Shown: positions 7,965 to 16,229 of the stretch, one piece after another
Numbering within the stretch: the first letter of the stretch is position 1
Layout: the number at the start of each line of letters is the position of its first letter
From: CALNYS01 sp942490855
Lineage (GTDB): Bacteria > Planctomycetota > Phycisphaerae > Phycisphaerales > UBA1924
DNA: 64,000 nt
Direction: 5' to 3'
Assembly (NCBI GenBank): GCA_942490855.1
Contig: CALNYS010000004.1
Location: forward strand, 1,240,001 to 1,304,000
Translations under genes and position numbers: made by a program
The notes under the pieces: generated by a model
The model's database searches: none
What the model was told of the DNA's origin: nothing
The model's input: only the letters and a program-made list of their open reading frames with translations

Positions 7965-9191
7965 ATGTCTACGTACCGTTCCGTCCGTCGTTCCGCGGGA
8001 GTCGCCGCGTTTCTCGCCAGCGCCGGGGTCGCCTCCGCGGGCGCTCCGGCTTACACCATCGTCGATCTGGGCGCGCTGGACCCGGGGGACAACCTCCAGG
8101 GGCTGCGCGTCTCGAGCGGCGGGGTCGCGGTTGGGCGCACCCTCGGGGTGACCAACCAAGGGTTCTCGTGGACGGAGGGGGGCGGGATCGTCGGGCTGCC
8201 CAGCCTCGCGGGTCAGCCCTTCGGCGCCGCCAACGGCGCCAACGACGTCGGGCAGGCCACGGGCACGTGCGCCCAGACGTTTTTCGGCTCCTCGCCCCTG
8301 CCTGCGATCTGGGACAACGGCGTCGTCTCCCAGCTCCCGCTCCCCGCCGGACAGGCGTTCGGGCGAGCCAACGACATCAACGACAGCGGTCTCGCAGTCG
8401 GCTCCGTCAACGGCGGCGTCCTTGAGACCGCGGTGATGTACACGACCTCCGGCTCCACGCTCATCACGACCGCGACCGAGGGCGGCGCGACGATGACGAC
8501 GGCGTTTAGCGTCAACAAGGACGGGCTCATCGTCGGCAACGGCGGCGACCCCACCAACGCCGCCCGCAACGTCGGGCTGCTCTACGATTCGGTCGAAGAC
8601 CGCATGACCGAGGTCGGGGTCCTGCCCTCGACCAACGGCGCGATCGCGTTTGACGTGTCCGACGCCGGGCACGTCGTCGGGGTCAGCTCGTTCAATCAGG
8701 CGTCGGGCGTGCCCTTTATCTGGACCGAGGCCGGAGGCACGGTCGCGATCCCGCTGCCCGCGGGGACGACACAGGGCAGCGCGCGCGGCGTGAACTCGAG
8801 CGGCATGGCCGTCGGCACCGCCTCGAACGCCTTCGCCATCCCCTTCTTCTTCGACGGGACCAGCACATACATCATCACGGACCTCCTGGCCGACACCGAC
8901 GGCTGGGACCTGACGACGAACACCTCGTCCTCGGCGATGGGCATCTCTGATGACGGCGTGATCGTCGGGAGCGGGATGCGCGACGGGCTGGTCAAGGCGT
9001 ACGCGCTGATCCCCGCGGGGAACACCTGCCCGACGGACCTGGACTTCAGCGGCGCGACGGACGCGGGCGACCTCGCGATCCTCCTCGCGGCCTGGGGCGG
9101 CGACGACACCGCGGACTTTGATGATTCGGGCGCTGTCGACGCCGGCGACCTGGCGATCCTGCTCGCTGGGTGGGGCGATTGCTCGTTCTGA
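7965..9191 (+). CDS. secreted HAF-repeat protein with C-terminal dockerin-like repeat
   Basis: 408 residues. ATG at 7965 is supported by GGGAGGACATC upstream and a signal peptide (VAAFLASAGVASAGAP). The body holds about six HAF-type repeats, each with a core such as GANDVGQATG, DINDSGLAVG, VNKDGLIVG, VSDAGHVVG, VNSSGMAVG and ISDDGVIVG, likely forming a beta-propeller-like fold. The last 60 residues hold two calcium-loop repeats (DFSGATDAGDLAILLAAWGG and DDSGAVDAGDLAILLAGWG), the short dockerin-like module common in planctomycete secreted proteins. Probably extracellular; ligand unknown. It converges on dut with seven bases between stops. Confidence 0.85.
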   Translation: MSTYRSVRRSAGVAAFLASAGVASAGAPAYTIVDLGALDPGDNLQGLRVSSGGVAVGRTLGVTNQGFSWTEGGGIVGLPSLAGQPFGAANGANDVGQATGTCAQTFFGSSPLPAIWDNGVVSQLPLPAGQAFGRANDINDSGLAVGSVNGGVLETAVMYTTSGSTLITTATEGGATMTTAFSVNKDGLIVGNGGDPTNAARNVGLLYDSVEDRMTEVGVLPSTNGAIAFDVSDAGHVVGVSSFNQASGVPFIWTEAGGTVAIPLPAGTTQGSARGVNSSGMAVGTASNAFAIPFFFDGTSTYIITDLLADTDGWDLTTNTSSSAMGISDDGVIVGSGMRDGLVKAYALIPAGNTCPTDLDFSGATDAGDLAILLAAWGGDDTADFDDSGAVDAGDLAILLAGWGDCSF

Positions 9192-9198
9192 ACCGCGC

Positions 9199-9660
9199 TT
9201 AGAGCCCTGTCGACCCGAATCCGCCATCGCCCCGGTCCGTGGCGTCCAGATCGTCTGTCTCGACGATCTCGGCGCGCGACACCGGGGCGATGATCATTTG
9301 GGCGACCCGCATCCCGGGTTCAACGGTAAAGGGCTGGGCGCCGAGGTTGATCAGCGGGACCATCACCTCGCCGCGGTAATCGCTGTCGATGGTGCCCGGC
9401 GCGTTGGGGAGGGTGACGCCGTGCTTGGCGGCGAGCCCGGAGCGGGGACGGACCTGTGCCTCGTAGCCGAGGGGGAGGGCCATCGCGAAGCCGCAGGGGA
9501 CGCGTTCGATCGCGCCCGGCGCGAGCGTCAGGGGCGCGTCGAGACACGCGGCGAGGTCGAGCCCCGCGGCGCCGTCTGACTGATAGGCGGGAAGGGTCGC
9601 GTCAGCGCGCAGTCGGCGCCACAGAAGACGCGGCGGTGCGGCTGTTGACGTGTGGTTCAT
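9199..9660 (-). CDS. dut: dUTP diphosphatase (trimeric dUTPase)
   Basis: 153 residues from ATG at 9660 (an in-frame alternative at 9696 would add 12 residues). All five dUTPase motifs are visible in order: AGLDLAA, RPRSGLAA, GTIDSDYRGEV, GMRVAQMII and the C-terminal arm RGDGGFGSTG. The enzyme hydrolyses dUTP to dUMP and pyrophosphate, keeping uracil out of DNA and feeding dTMP synthesis. The start lies 59 bases inside the upstream small gene, so the two are probably translated from one mRNA. Length and motifs are fully normal. Confidence 0.96.
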   Translation of the reverse strand: MNHTSTAAPPRLLWRRLRADATLPAYQSDGAAGLDLAACLDAPLTLAPGAIERVPCGFAMALPLGYEAQVRPRSGLAAKHGVTLPNAPGTIDSDYRGEVMVPLINLGAQPFTVEPGMRVAQMIIAPVSRAEIVETDDLDATDRGDGGFGSTGL

Positions 9661-10096
9661 GACGCGGAGCCTCGTGCCCGAGCGCCTCGGCGTCAAGCTC
9701 GTCGAGCTCGCGCTGTTCCGCGGCGGTGAGGGACGGGTCGCGTTCGAGGAAATCCCGTTTCGCGTCGCGCACGCAGCGCGTGAGCGCGTCGATCATGTTG
9801 CGGGTCGAGTCGATCGCGTTGTCGTAGAAGGAACGCCCGGTTGCTTCGCGGAGCATGTCGGTCATGCCGAGCGTTTTCATCTGACGATCCGACTCGGTCC
9901 TCGCCCGGCGCAGCGCTTCGAGGAGCGCCTCTGCCTTGTCGCGGGTCGCGGTGGTTTCGAGCACCACGCGCTGAGCCTCTTGGATCTTCATGGGTCGCCT
10001 CTCGGCCGTGTGTGGCTTCCGCTCCCGGCTGACGCGAGCGAACGTTCGCTCTGGCGGTGCATCGGTCGGAGGGGGGCCCGGCAACAGGGTCTTCAT
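9602..10096 (-). CDS. small helical cytoplasmic protein of unknown function
   Basis: 164 residues from ATG at 10096, chosen for the strong upstream GAGGGAGATATC. There is no signal peptide or membrane segment. A Pro/Arg-rich N-terminus is followed by a long charged helical region (IQEAQRVVLETTATRDKAEALLEALRR; IDALTRCVRDAKRDFLERD) that may form a coiled coil. I do not recognise the family. It sits 32 bases after the FlaA1-like gene and overlaps the dut start by 59 bases, so it is probably the middle gene of a three-gene operon. An internal start at MKIQEAQ would give a shorter product. Confidence 0.65.
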   Translation of the reverse strand: MKTLLPGPPPTDAPPERTFARVSRERKPHTAERRPMKIQEAQRVVLETTATRDKAEALLEALRRARTESDRQMKTLGMTDMLREATGRSFYDNAIDSTRNMIDALTRCVRDAKRDFLERDPSLTAAEQRELDELDAEALGHEAPRHEPHVNSRTAASSVAPTAR

Positions 10097-10128
10097 GATA
10101 TCTCCCTCGGGGTTTGTCCGTGGGGGTT

Positions 10129-11634
10129 TCAGTGAACCGGCACGCCCAGATCCCGAACAACGATCTCGGGGGATCGGGGCTGCTCGTCGAGCGTGGGGGT
10201 CCATCTGCGGAGGGCGTCGAGGACGGTTTGTGAGTTGGGCTCGTGGCGGACACTCGCCATATCTAGCGTCATGGTATGCAGTTCCGCGGCAGAAGGCCCG
10301 GGCGACGCCCAGGCGAGGATGCCCGGGATCGGGGTGTTGTGGAGCGACTCGCCGGCGTGGGCGAGCTGCTCGTGGACCTTCTCGCCGGGGCGGGCGCCGG
10401 TGAACTCGATCCGGATCGTGCCGAGGGCGACCGGGTTGGTCGCGAGGCGTTCCGGGTCGCGGTAGCCGGGGGGCAGGGCGGGCCGATAACCCGCGGCGTG
10501 GATGGCCCGGCACGCCAGATTCAGGACGCGGACGGGCTCGCCCATGTCGAGGACGAAGACGTCGGCGCCGCCGACCTCGCGCGCGTCGAGCGCGGAGGCC
10601 TGGACAACGAGGCTCGCGGCCTCGGGGATGGTCATGAAGAAGCGCGTCATCTCCGGGTCGGTGACGGAGACGGGGCCGCCGGCGTCGATCTGGCGTTTCC
10701 AGATGGTCAGGACGCTGCCGGAGGAGCCGAGGACGTTCCCGAAGCGGACCATGCAGAAACGGGGGCCGCCGAGGCGTCCCATGCCGCGGATGTACTGCTC
10801 GGCGAGGCGTTTGGTGGCGCCCATGACGGAGCTGGGGTTCACGGCTTTGTCGGTGGAGACGAAGACAAAGCGCTCGACGCCGGTCTGCATGGCGGCGTCG
10901 GCCGCGGACTTGGCGCCGAAGAGGTTGTTGTTGACCGCGCAGCTGGGGTGGTCCTCCATCATGGGGACGTGCTTGTGCGCGGCGGCGTGGTAGACGGTGT
11001 GCGGGGCGGTCTCGCGGAAGAGTCGGAGGGTGCCGGCGGGATCCACGACGTCGTGGAGGATCGCGCGCCGGGACACGCGAGGGGCGAGGGCGGCGATTTC
11101 CTGATCGATCTCGAAGAGGGCGTTCTCTGAGCGCTCCATGAGGATCAGCTCGCTGGGGGCGCGGGAGGCGGCGAGGCGGGCGAGCTCGGAGCCGATGCTC
11201 CCGCCCGCGCCGGTGATCAGCACGCGCTTGCCCTTGAGGACGCGGTCGAGGCGGGGTTCGTCGGGGGTGCGGGGGGTGCGCCCGGCGAGGGCGACGAGGT
11301 CGAACCCGACGGGGGCGGGGGCCGCTGTGAGGGTGTCGGCGAGGTCGGGGGCGATGCGCATCTGGATGCCGAGCATCTCGAGAAGGGCCCTGACGCGGTC
11401 GAGGGCGCCGGTCATCGAGGCGGGGAGGCAGACGAGGGCGGTGTCGATGTCGTGCTCGGCGGCGTGGATGGGGAGATCGTCGATGAGGCCGAGGACGAAG
11501 CCCTCCGGGACGTCGCAGGGCTCGCGCCGCAGGAGGAGGGCGCCGACGGGCTCGGGGGCGTCGGGGAGTGCGGCGAGGCCGGCGTGGAGGCTGGCGACGG
11601 TGCGTGCGACGCCGATGAGGACGAGACCAGACAT
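10129..11634 (-). CDS. FlaA1/PglF-type nucleotide-sugar dehydratase (polysaccharide biosynthesis protein)
   Basis: 501 residues from ATG at 11634 (GGGAGCACGC upstream). The N-terminal 150 residues form a nucleotide-binding-like domain without the membrane helices found in longer PglF/WbpM proteins. The catalytic domain starts at KRVLITGAGGSIGSELARL and carries VYHAAAHKHVPMME, FVSTDKAVNPSSVMGATKR (Thr/Met/Lys triad typical of UDP-GlcNAc 4,6-dehydratases), VRFGNVLGSSGSV and TGARPGEKVHEQL. Expected role: first step from a UDP-sugar to a deoxy-amino sugar for surface glycans. The missing membrane helices suggest a soluble, WbjB/FlaA1-like form. First gene of the run that includes dut. Confidence 0.88.
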   Translation of the reverse strand: MSGLVLIGVARTVASLHAGLAALPDAPEPVGALLLRREPCDVPEGFVLGLIDDLPIHAAEHDIDTALVCLPASMTGALDRVRALLEMLGIQMRIAPDLADTLTAAPAPVGFDLVALAGRTPRTPDEPRLDRVLKGKRVLITGAGGSIGSELARLAASRAPSELILMERSENALFEIDQEIAALAPRVSRRAILHDVVDPAGTLRLFRETAPHTVYHAAAHKHVPMMEDHPSCAVNNNLFGAKSAADAAMQTGVERFVFVSTDKAVNPSSVMGATKRLAEQYIRGMGRLGGPRFCMVRFGNVLGSSGSVLTIWKRQIDAGGPVSVTDPEMTRFFMTIPEAASLVVQASALDAREVGGADVFVLDMGEPVRVLNLACRAIHAAGYRPALPPGYRDPERLATNPVALGTIRIEFTGARPGEKVHEQLAHAGESLHNTPIPGILAWASPGPSAAELHTMTLDMASVRHEPNSQTVLDALRRWTPTLDEQPRSPEIVVRDLGVPVH

Positions 11635-11681
11635 GCGTGCTCCCGGCGGAGGCGCGGGGGCCTCCAAGGGGCAGTTATCGG

Positions 11682-12050
11682 TCAGTCGGCGTCCTCGTCG
11701 CCAGAGACCCCGGGGGGAGCGACGCGGTCGCCGGCGAGGGCGGGGTCGATCTCCCGGAGGTAGGTCCAGGAGAAGAGCCCGGTGCGGTGCCCGTCGCTGA
11801 ACTCGATGCGGAGGGCGTAGTTGCCCACGAGCTCGGCGTTGGTGGCGGCGATGTCGCCCGAGAGGTTGGCCATCGAGGAGGGGAGGACGGTGAGGGGGTT
11901 GGATTCCATCTCCTCGCGGAGCTGTCGCTGCTCGGCGGAGGGGGACATCTTCCTGAGGTAGGCGATGGGGTAGTAGGAGACGAGACCGTCGGGCCACTCG
12001 ACGGAGAGGCCGCGGTCTTTCTTGAGGTCGAGCTTGGCTGGCGGTTGCAT
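11682..12050 (-). CDS. DUF971-domain (gamma-butyrobetaine hydroxylase N-terminal-like) protein
   Basis: 122 residues. It shows the DUF971 layout: LSVEWPDGLVSYYPIAYLRKM near the N-terminus, then YALRIEFSDGHRTGLFSWTYLREID. In known members this small fold occurs as a stand-alone protein, often near Fe-S proteins, or fused to Fe-S carriers and hydroxylases. It has no Cys cluster here and ends in an acidic tail. The ATG at 12050 is only six bases from a TACGAT -10 box and is divergent from the aminotransferase gene with 40 bases between starts. Confidence 0.8.
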   Translation of the reverse strand: MQPPAKLDLKKDRGLSVEWPDGLVSYYPIAYLRKMSPSAEQRQLREEMESNPLTVLPSSMANLSGDIAATNAELVGNYALRIEFSDGHRTGLFSWTYLREIDPALAGDRVAPPGVSGDEDAD

Positions 12051-12056
12051 GGGGTC

Positions 12057-12084
12057 ATCGTACGGCGCTGGCGGGGGATAGGAT
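12057..12084. promoter_or_regulatory. divergent leaderless promoter pair (TACGAT on minus, TAGGAT on plus)
   Basis: The minus-strand box TACGAT (12057-12062) lies six bases from the ATG at 12050. The plus-strand box TAGGAT (12079-12084) lies six bases from the ATG at 12091. Both promoters fit in a 40-base gap, so neither mRNA should have a 5' UTR. Confidence 0.55.
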
Positions 12085-12090
12085 CGGGCG

Positions 12091-13164
12091 ATGATCCTTC
12101 TGACACCCGGACCGACGCCAGTGCCCGACGCCATCGTCCGGGCGATGGCCCAGCCGATGCTGCCGCACCGCGGCGAGGAGTTCGGCGCGCTGCTGGCGCG
12201 GGTGCGTCCGCGGCTGTCGGAGGTCTTCCGGACGGCCGGCCCGGTGCTGGCGTTCGCGGGGTCGGGGACGAGCGCGATGGAGAGCGCGCTGTGGTCGCTG
12301 GTGCGCCCGGGTGATGCGACGTGCTCGCTGGCGTGCGGGCGATTCGGGGAGCGGTGGGGGGCGTCGCTGGACCGGTACGCGGGGCTCATGGGCGGGGAGC
12401 GGGCGCGGGTGCAAGCGCCGTGGGGGCAGCCGACGGACCTCGGGAGAGTCGCCGAGGAGCTGACGCGTGAGACGTCGGTGGTGACGGTGGTGCAGAGCGA
12501 GACGAGCGCGGGGGCGCACTCGGATCTGCGCGCCGTGGTGGACGTCGTGCGCGAGCGGGCGCCGGGGGCGCTGGTCGTGGCGGACGTGGTGACGGGTGTG
12601 GCGGCGATCGAGCTGGAGATGGACGCGTGGGGCGTTGACGCGTGCGTCGCGGCGTCGCAGAAGGCGCTGATGCTGCCGCCGGGGATGGGGTTCGTCGCGC
12701 TGGGCGCCCGGGCGATCGAGCGGCTGCGCGCCGGGGCGGGCGCGTGCCCGGCGTCGATGGACCTGCGCTGGCGCCTGGACGCGTACGAGAACGGAACGGT
12801 GGCGAACACGCCGCCCGTGTCGCTGTGGTACGGGCTGGAGCGTTCGCTTGAGATGGTGCTGGACGAGGGGCTCGCGGCGCGCTGGGCGCGCGTGCGCGGT
12901 CTGGGCGAGCGCGTGCGGGGGGAGTTGACGGCGATGGGCTTCACCCTGGCGGCGCAGACGCCCGTCGACAGCGTGACGGCCGCGTTCTACCCGCCCGGCG
13001 TGGATGACTCGCTCCGCGCGGCGTGCCGGGAGCGGGGGGTCACGCTCGCGGGCGGTCAGGACGACTGGAGTGGGAGGCTGCTGCGGATCTCGCACATGGG
13101 TGCGGTGGACGACGCGATGACGGACGCCGGGCTGGCGGCGATCCGCGAGGCGATCGGGGCGTAG
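12091..13164 (+). CDS. class-V PLP aminotransferase (alanine-glyoxylate aminotransferase-like)
   Basis: 357 residues, normal for the family. It opens with LLTPGPTPVPDAIVRAM, the N-terminal signature of the SGAT/AGAT group. It continues with AGSGTSAMESALWSLV (cofactor phosphate region), VQSETSAGAHSDL, VVADVVTGVAAIELEMDAWG and the lysine motif ASQKALMLPPG that forms the Schiff base. Expected reaction: transamination of small amino and keto acids such as serine, alanine or glyoxylate. Cytoplasmic. The start is predicted leaderless. The damaged glycerate kinase at 28.3 kb belongs to glyoxylate/glycerate metabolism, but no physical link is seen. Confidence 0.9.
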   Translation: MILLTPGPTPVPDAIVRAMAQPMLPHRGEEFGALLARVRPRLSEVFRTAGPVLAFAGSGTSAMESALWSLVRPGDATCSLACGRFGERWGASLDRYAGLMGGERARVQAPWGQPTDLGRVAEELTRETSVVTVVQSETSAGAHSDLRAVVDVVRERAPGALVVADVVTGVAAIELEMDAWGVDACVAASQKALMLPPGMGFVALGARAIERLRAGAGACPASMDLRWRLDAYENGTVANTPPVSLWYGLERSLEMVLDEGLAARWARVRGLGERVRGELTAMGFTLAAQTPVDSVTAAFYPPGVDDSLRAACRERGVTLAGGQDDWSGRLLRISHMGAVDDAMTDAGLAAIREAIGA

Positions 13165-13227
13165 GGAACCGGCGATGGGTCGGGGGCGTCGGTACTCTTG
13201 CGGGCCGGAACGAACGAAAGGGACGCG

Positions 13228-14175
13228 ATGCGGAAGCTTTTGACAGGGATGGCGGCGGGGTTCGTGTGGGCGATGAGCACGGCGGCGTGTTTCGCCGGGG
13301 AGCCGCTTGCGCACGTCGAGGTCGCGGGAACGGGCGAGACGGACGTGGTGCTGATCCACAACACGCTCGCGGACATCGGTGTGTGGGACTCGTTCATGGA
13401 GCGCAACAGCGAGCGCTACACGATGCACGCGGTGCGCCTGGCCGGGATGGGCGGCTCGGAGGCGATAGGGCTGCCCGACGGGAGCCCGCTCGACGAGATG
13501 GTGTGGTCGGACGCGACGGTCGCGGCGCTCGCCGAGCACTGCGCCGACGAGGGCCTCGAGGACATCGTGGTGATCGGGCACGGCATCGGCGGGATGATCG
13601 GGATGCGCCTCGCGGTCGAGCACCCGGAGCTGGTTGAAGGCGTGGTGCTGGTGGACACGATGCCGGCGCACCCGCTGACGGCGCACGGGTTCCGCATGGA
13701 CGACTCGGAGCGGGTGCAGTACCTGCTCGAGGGGTTCATCGCGGCGACAGCGAACGAGGACCCGATCGGGTGGCGCGTGCAGTGGCGCGCGATCGCGCGG
13801 CGACAGACGACCGACGCGGCGGAGTCGGCGCGCTTGGGCGAGATGGCGGGGTTGGTGGATCTCGATGTGTGGCGGCGCTGGATGATCGAGCTTCAGGCGC
13901 CCGACATGACCGACACGCTCGACGCCTCGGGCGTGCGCGTGCTCGGCGTGGGCGCGGTGAACACCGGGCTCATCCATATGTTCTCGACTCGCGTGATGGT
14001 CGAGGAGTTCTGGAACCTTGCGTTTGACGGGATCGAGAACTCCGAGGTGACGTTCTTCGACGATTCCTCCCACTACGTCTTCCTGGATCGCCCGGAGGCG
14101 TTCGACGCGATGGTCGAGCGCTTCGTCGCGGGCGAGGAACAGCCCGAGTACTGCTACCGCGAGGACGGGGAGTGA
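13228..14175 (+). CDS. secreted alpha/beta-hydrolase-fold protein lacking the nucleophile serine
   Basis: 315 residues from ATG at 13228, after AAAGGGACGCG and a TACTCT box at 13193-13198. A signal peptide ends near FAGEP. The fold is clear: VVLIHNTLADIGVWDSF, MHAVRLAGMGGSE, IVVIGHGIGGMIGMRLAVEHPELVEGVVLVDT, and a late His in DSSHYVFLDRPEAF. The nucleophile elbow, normally G-x-S-x-G (GHSxGG), reads G-H-G-I-G-G, so Ser is replaced by Gly. Hydrolysis by the usual mechanism is therefore unlikely; it may be a pseudoenzyme, a binding protein or a divergent lyase. Its stop overlaps the pyrF GTG by four bases (GTGA), indicating coupled translation. Confidence 0.8.
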   Translation: MRKLLTGMAAGFVWAMSTAACFAGEPLAHVEVAGTGETDVVLIHNTLADIGVWDSFMERNSERYTMHAVRLAGMGGSEAIGLPDGSPLDEMVWSDATVAALAEHCADEGLEDIVVIGHGIGGMIGMRLAVEHPELVEGVVLVDTMPAHPLTAHGFRMDDSERVQYLLEGFIAATANEDPIGWRVQWRAIARRQTTDAAESARLGEMAGLVDLDVWRRWMIELQAPDMTDTLDASGVRVLGVGAVNTGLIHMFSTRVMVEEFWNLAFDGIENSEVTFFDDSSHYVFLDRPEAFDAMVERFVAGEEQPEYCYREDGE

Positions 14176-15014
14176 CCGTGCACGCGGCTGATCGGCTGTG
14201 CGAGGCGGCCGAGCGCGCGGGGTCGCCCGCGTGCGTGGGTCTCGATCCGGTGCTCGATCGTTTGCCCGACGGCGTGCGCCGCGCGGACCCGGCGGCGTCG
14301 ATCGAGGCGTTCTGCGCGGGCGTGCTGGACGCGGTGCACGGCGTGGTCGGGGTGGTCAAGCCGCAGAGCGCGTGCTTCGAGCGCTACGGGAGCGCCGGCG
14401 TGGCGGCGCTCGAGCGGGTGTGCGCGCGTGCGAAGGAGCTCGGGCTGTTTGTCATCCTCGACGCGAAGCGCGGGGATATCGGCGTGACGGGCGAGCACTA
14501 CGCGGCCTGCGCCTACGACGCGATGGGCGCCGACGCGGTGACCGTCAACCCGTACATGGGCTTTGACACGATCGAACCCTTCCGGCGCGACGGGCGCGCC
14601 GTGTTCGCGCTGGTGCGCACGAGCAACCCGGGGTCGGACGCGGTGCAGTCGCTTCCGACAGGCGGCGGCACGCTCGCGGAGGCGATCGCCCGCGGGGTGG
14701 CGTCGGCGGGCGTGTCGAGCGTGGGCGGGCGCGGGTGGAGCGATCTCGGTGCGGTGGTCGCGGCGACCAAGCCCGAGGACGCCGCGACGATGCGCGCGCT
14801 GATGCCCAAGCAGGTCTTTCTCGTGCCCGGGTTCGGCGCGCAGGGCGGGACGGTCGAGACGGTGCGCGAGCTGTTCAGGGACGGCGGCGGCGCGGTCGTC
14901 AACGCGAGCCGGAGCGTGCTCTACCCAGAGGGCAGCGGGTCCGACTGGGCCGGCGATGTCAGGGTTGCGGCGGCGGCGTTCGCGGAGCAGGTCGCTGACG
15001 CGGCGCGGGGCTGA
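14172..15014 (+). CDS. pyrF: orotidine 5'-phosphate decarboxylase (type 2)
   Basis: 280 residues from GTG at 14172, overlapping the previous stop as GTGA. Motifs: ACVGLDP near the N-terminus, VVKPQSACFERYG, and the catalytic VILDAKRGDIGVTGEHYA (D-K-D network). Then come NPYMGFD, ALVRTSNPGS and FLVPGFGAQGGT (phosphate site). Length and DAKRGDIG place it in the longer PyrF subfamily. It decarboxylates OMP to UMP, the last step of de novo pyrimidine synthesis. Only dut, elsewhere in the window, is a related pyrimidine gene. The stop directly abuts the convergent hydrolase stop. Confidence 0.96.
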   Translation: MTVHAADRLCEAAERAGSPACVGLDPVLDRLPDGVRRADPAASIEAFCAGVLDAVHGVVGVVKPQSACFERYGSAGVAALERVCARAKELGLFVILDAKRGDIGVTGEHYAACAYDAMGADAVTVNPYMGFDTIEPFRRDGRAVFALVRTSNPGSDAVQSLPTGGGTLAEAIARGVASAGVSSVGGRGWSDLGAVVAATKPEDAATMRALMPKQVFLVPGFGAQGGTVETVRELFRDGGGAVVNASRSVLYPEGSGSDWAGDVRVAAAAFAEQVADAARG

Positions 15015-15968
15015 TTACTTCCCGCCGAAGAAATCGCGGAGGGCCGCGTTGAGCTCGTCGGGGGTTTCGAACATCGGCCAGTGCCCGCACTTTTCCAGGA
15101 CGTGGATGGTCGAGTTGGGGATGGTGTCGAGGATCTGGTCGGCCGTCATGCGCCCGACGGGGTCGGCGTCGCCCTGGATGATGAGCACTTGGGCGTTGAG
15201 CGCGGCGAGGTCGTCGCGCAGGTCGTAGTTCTGCATCTCTTCTTGCATGGAGAGCGAGACGGTCGGGTTGAAGTTCTCGGGGGTCATCTCGGCCCGGAGA
15301 GCATCGGTCGCTTCCTTGCGCGCGAGCATCGCGGGGGCCATCGCCTTGTTGGCGCCCATGATGTAGGCCGAGAGCGCTTCGGGCGATTCGTCGGCGGGGA
15401 GGGGGATGTCGCCGATGCCTTGGCGCTCGGCGTCGGTGAGGTTGTTGAAGATGTTCTGCTGGTAGTGACGCCAGAAGGCGGACTCGACGCCGGCCGGGGA
15501 GATCAGCGCGATCGACTCGACGCGCTCGGGGTGCTCGCACGCGTAGAGCATCGCGAGCAAGCCGCCCCAGGAGTGCCCGGTGAGGGACCACGTCTCGGCG
15601 CCGAGGGACTCGCGCACGGCTTCGAGGTCGCTAACGGCCTGAGCGTAGTTGTAGACGGAGGCGTCGATGACGGGGGGGCCAGGGTTCGAACCGCCCGTGC
15701 CGCGCTGGTCGGGGAGGACGACGCGTCTGGTGTCGCTGAGGGCCTCGGCGGCGGCGCGGAGCTGCTCGCCGGCGAAGCCGGGGCCGCCGGTGAGCATGAC
15801 CACGGGCGGGCGCGTCTCGTCGTCCCCGAAGGTGCGGACGCGCAGCTCGAACGCGTCGGTGGTGGTGACGACGCTCTCGGCCGGTTCCGGGGCGGCGAGG
15901 GCGTGGAGGGGGGCGAGCGCGGCGGTGGCGGCGAGGACGAGGGCGAGTCGTGCGGTCCGTGTGTTCAT
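15015..15968 (-). CDS. secreted alpha/beta hydrolase (prolyl aminopeptidase/esterase-like)
   Basis: 317 residues with signal peptide (RLALVLAATAALAPLHALAAPE) and ATG at 15968 after CCAGGAGATCGCC. It has the oxyanion motif TGGPGFAGEQL, VLPDQRGTGGSNPG, the intact nucleophile elbow LTGHSWGGLLA, an acid in IIQGDADPVG, and the His in EKCGHWPMFE. HGGPG plus DQRG is typical of proline iminopeptidase-like enzymes of the S33 family. It probably acts in the periplasm on peptides or esters. It offers a direct contrast with the 13228 protein, whose elbow lacks Ser. Confidence 0.88.
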   Translation of the reverse strand: MNTRTARLALVLAATAALAPLHALAAPEPAESVVTTTDAFELRVRTFGDDETRPPVVMLTGGPGFAGEQLRAAAEALSDTRRVVLPDQRGTGGSNPGPPVIDASVYNYAQAVSDLEAVRESLGAETWSLTGHSWGGLLAMLYACEHPERVESIALISPAGVESAFWRHYQQNIFNNLTDAERQGIGDIPLPADESPEALSAYIMGANKAMAPAMLARKEATDALRAEMTPENFNPTVSLSMQEEMQNYDLRDDLAALNAQVLIIQGDADPVGRMTADQILDTIPNSTIHVLEKCGHWPMFETPDELNAALRDFFGGK

Positions 15969-16061
15969 GGCGATCTCCTGGCGTGCAGCGTATAACGTCC
16001 CCGGCTCTGATGGCGCTGTCGCGCTGCGGGCCGCGGGTCACACCGTGCAAAGGAGGCTCCC

Positions 16062-16226
16062 ATGCTTCGTTGGGCTTTGATTTTCCTGATCGTCGCGATT
16101 ATCGCCGCTGTGTTTGGGTTCACCGGTATCGCGGGAACCGCGACAAGCATCGCGCGGATCCTGTTCTTCGTCTTCATCGTGATCTTCCTCGTGTCGCTGG
16201 TGATGCAGCTCGCGAAGAAGAAGTAA
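16062..16226 (+). CDS. small DUF1328-family (YtjA-like) membrane protein
   Basis: 54 residues. ATG at 16062 has a perfect AGGAGG five bases upstream. The sequence starts MLRWALIFLIVAIIAAVFGF, continues GIAGTATSIARILFFVFIVIF and ends in AKKK: two transmembrane helices joined by a short turn. This is the exact layout of DUF1328 proteins, which occur widely in bacteria and have no firmly assigned function. It is short enough to be missed by length cut-offs. The stop lies three bases before the convergent PEP-CTERM gene's stop. Confidence 0.88.
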   Translation: MLRWALIFLIVAIIAAVFGFTGIAGTATSIARILFFVFIVIFLVSLVMQLAKKK

Positions 16227-16229
16227 GGA

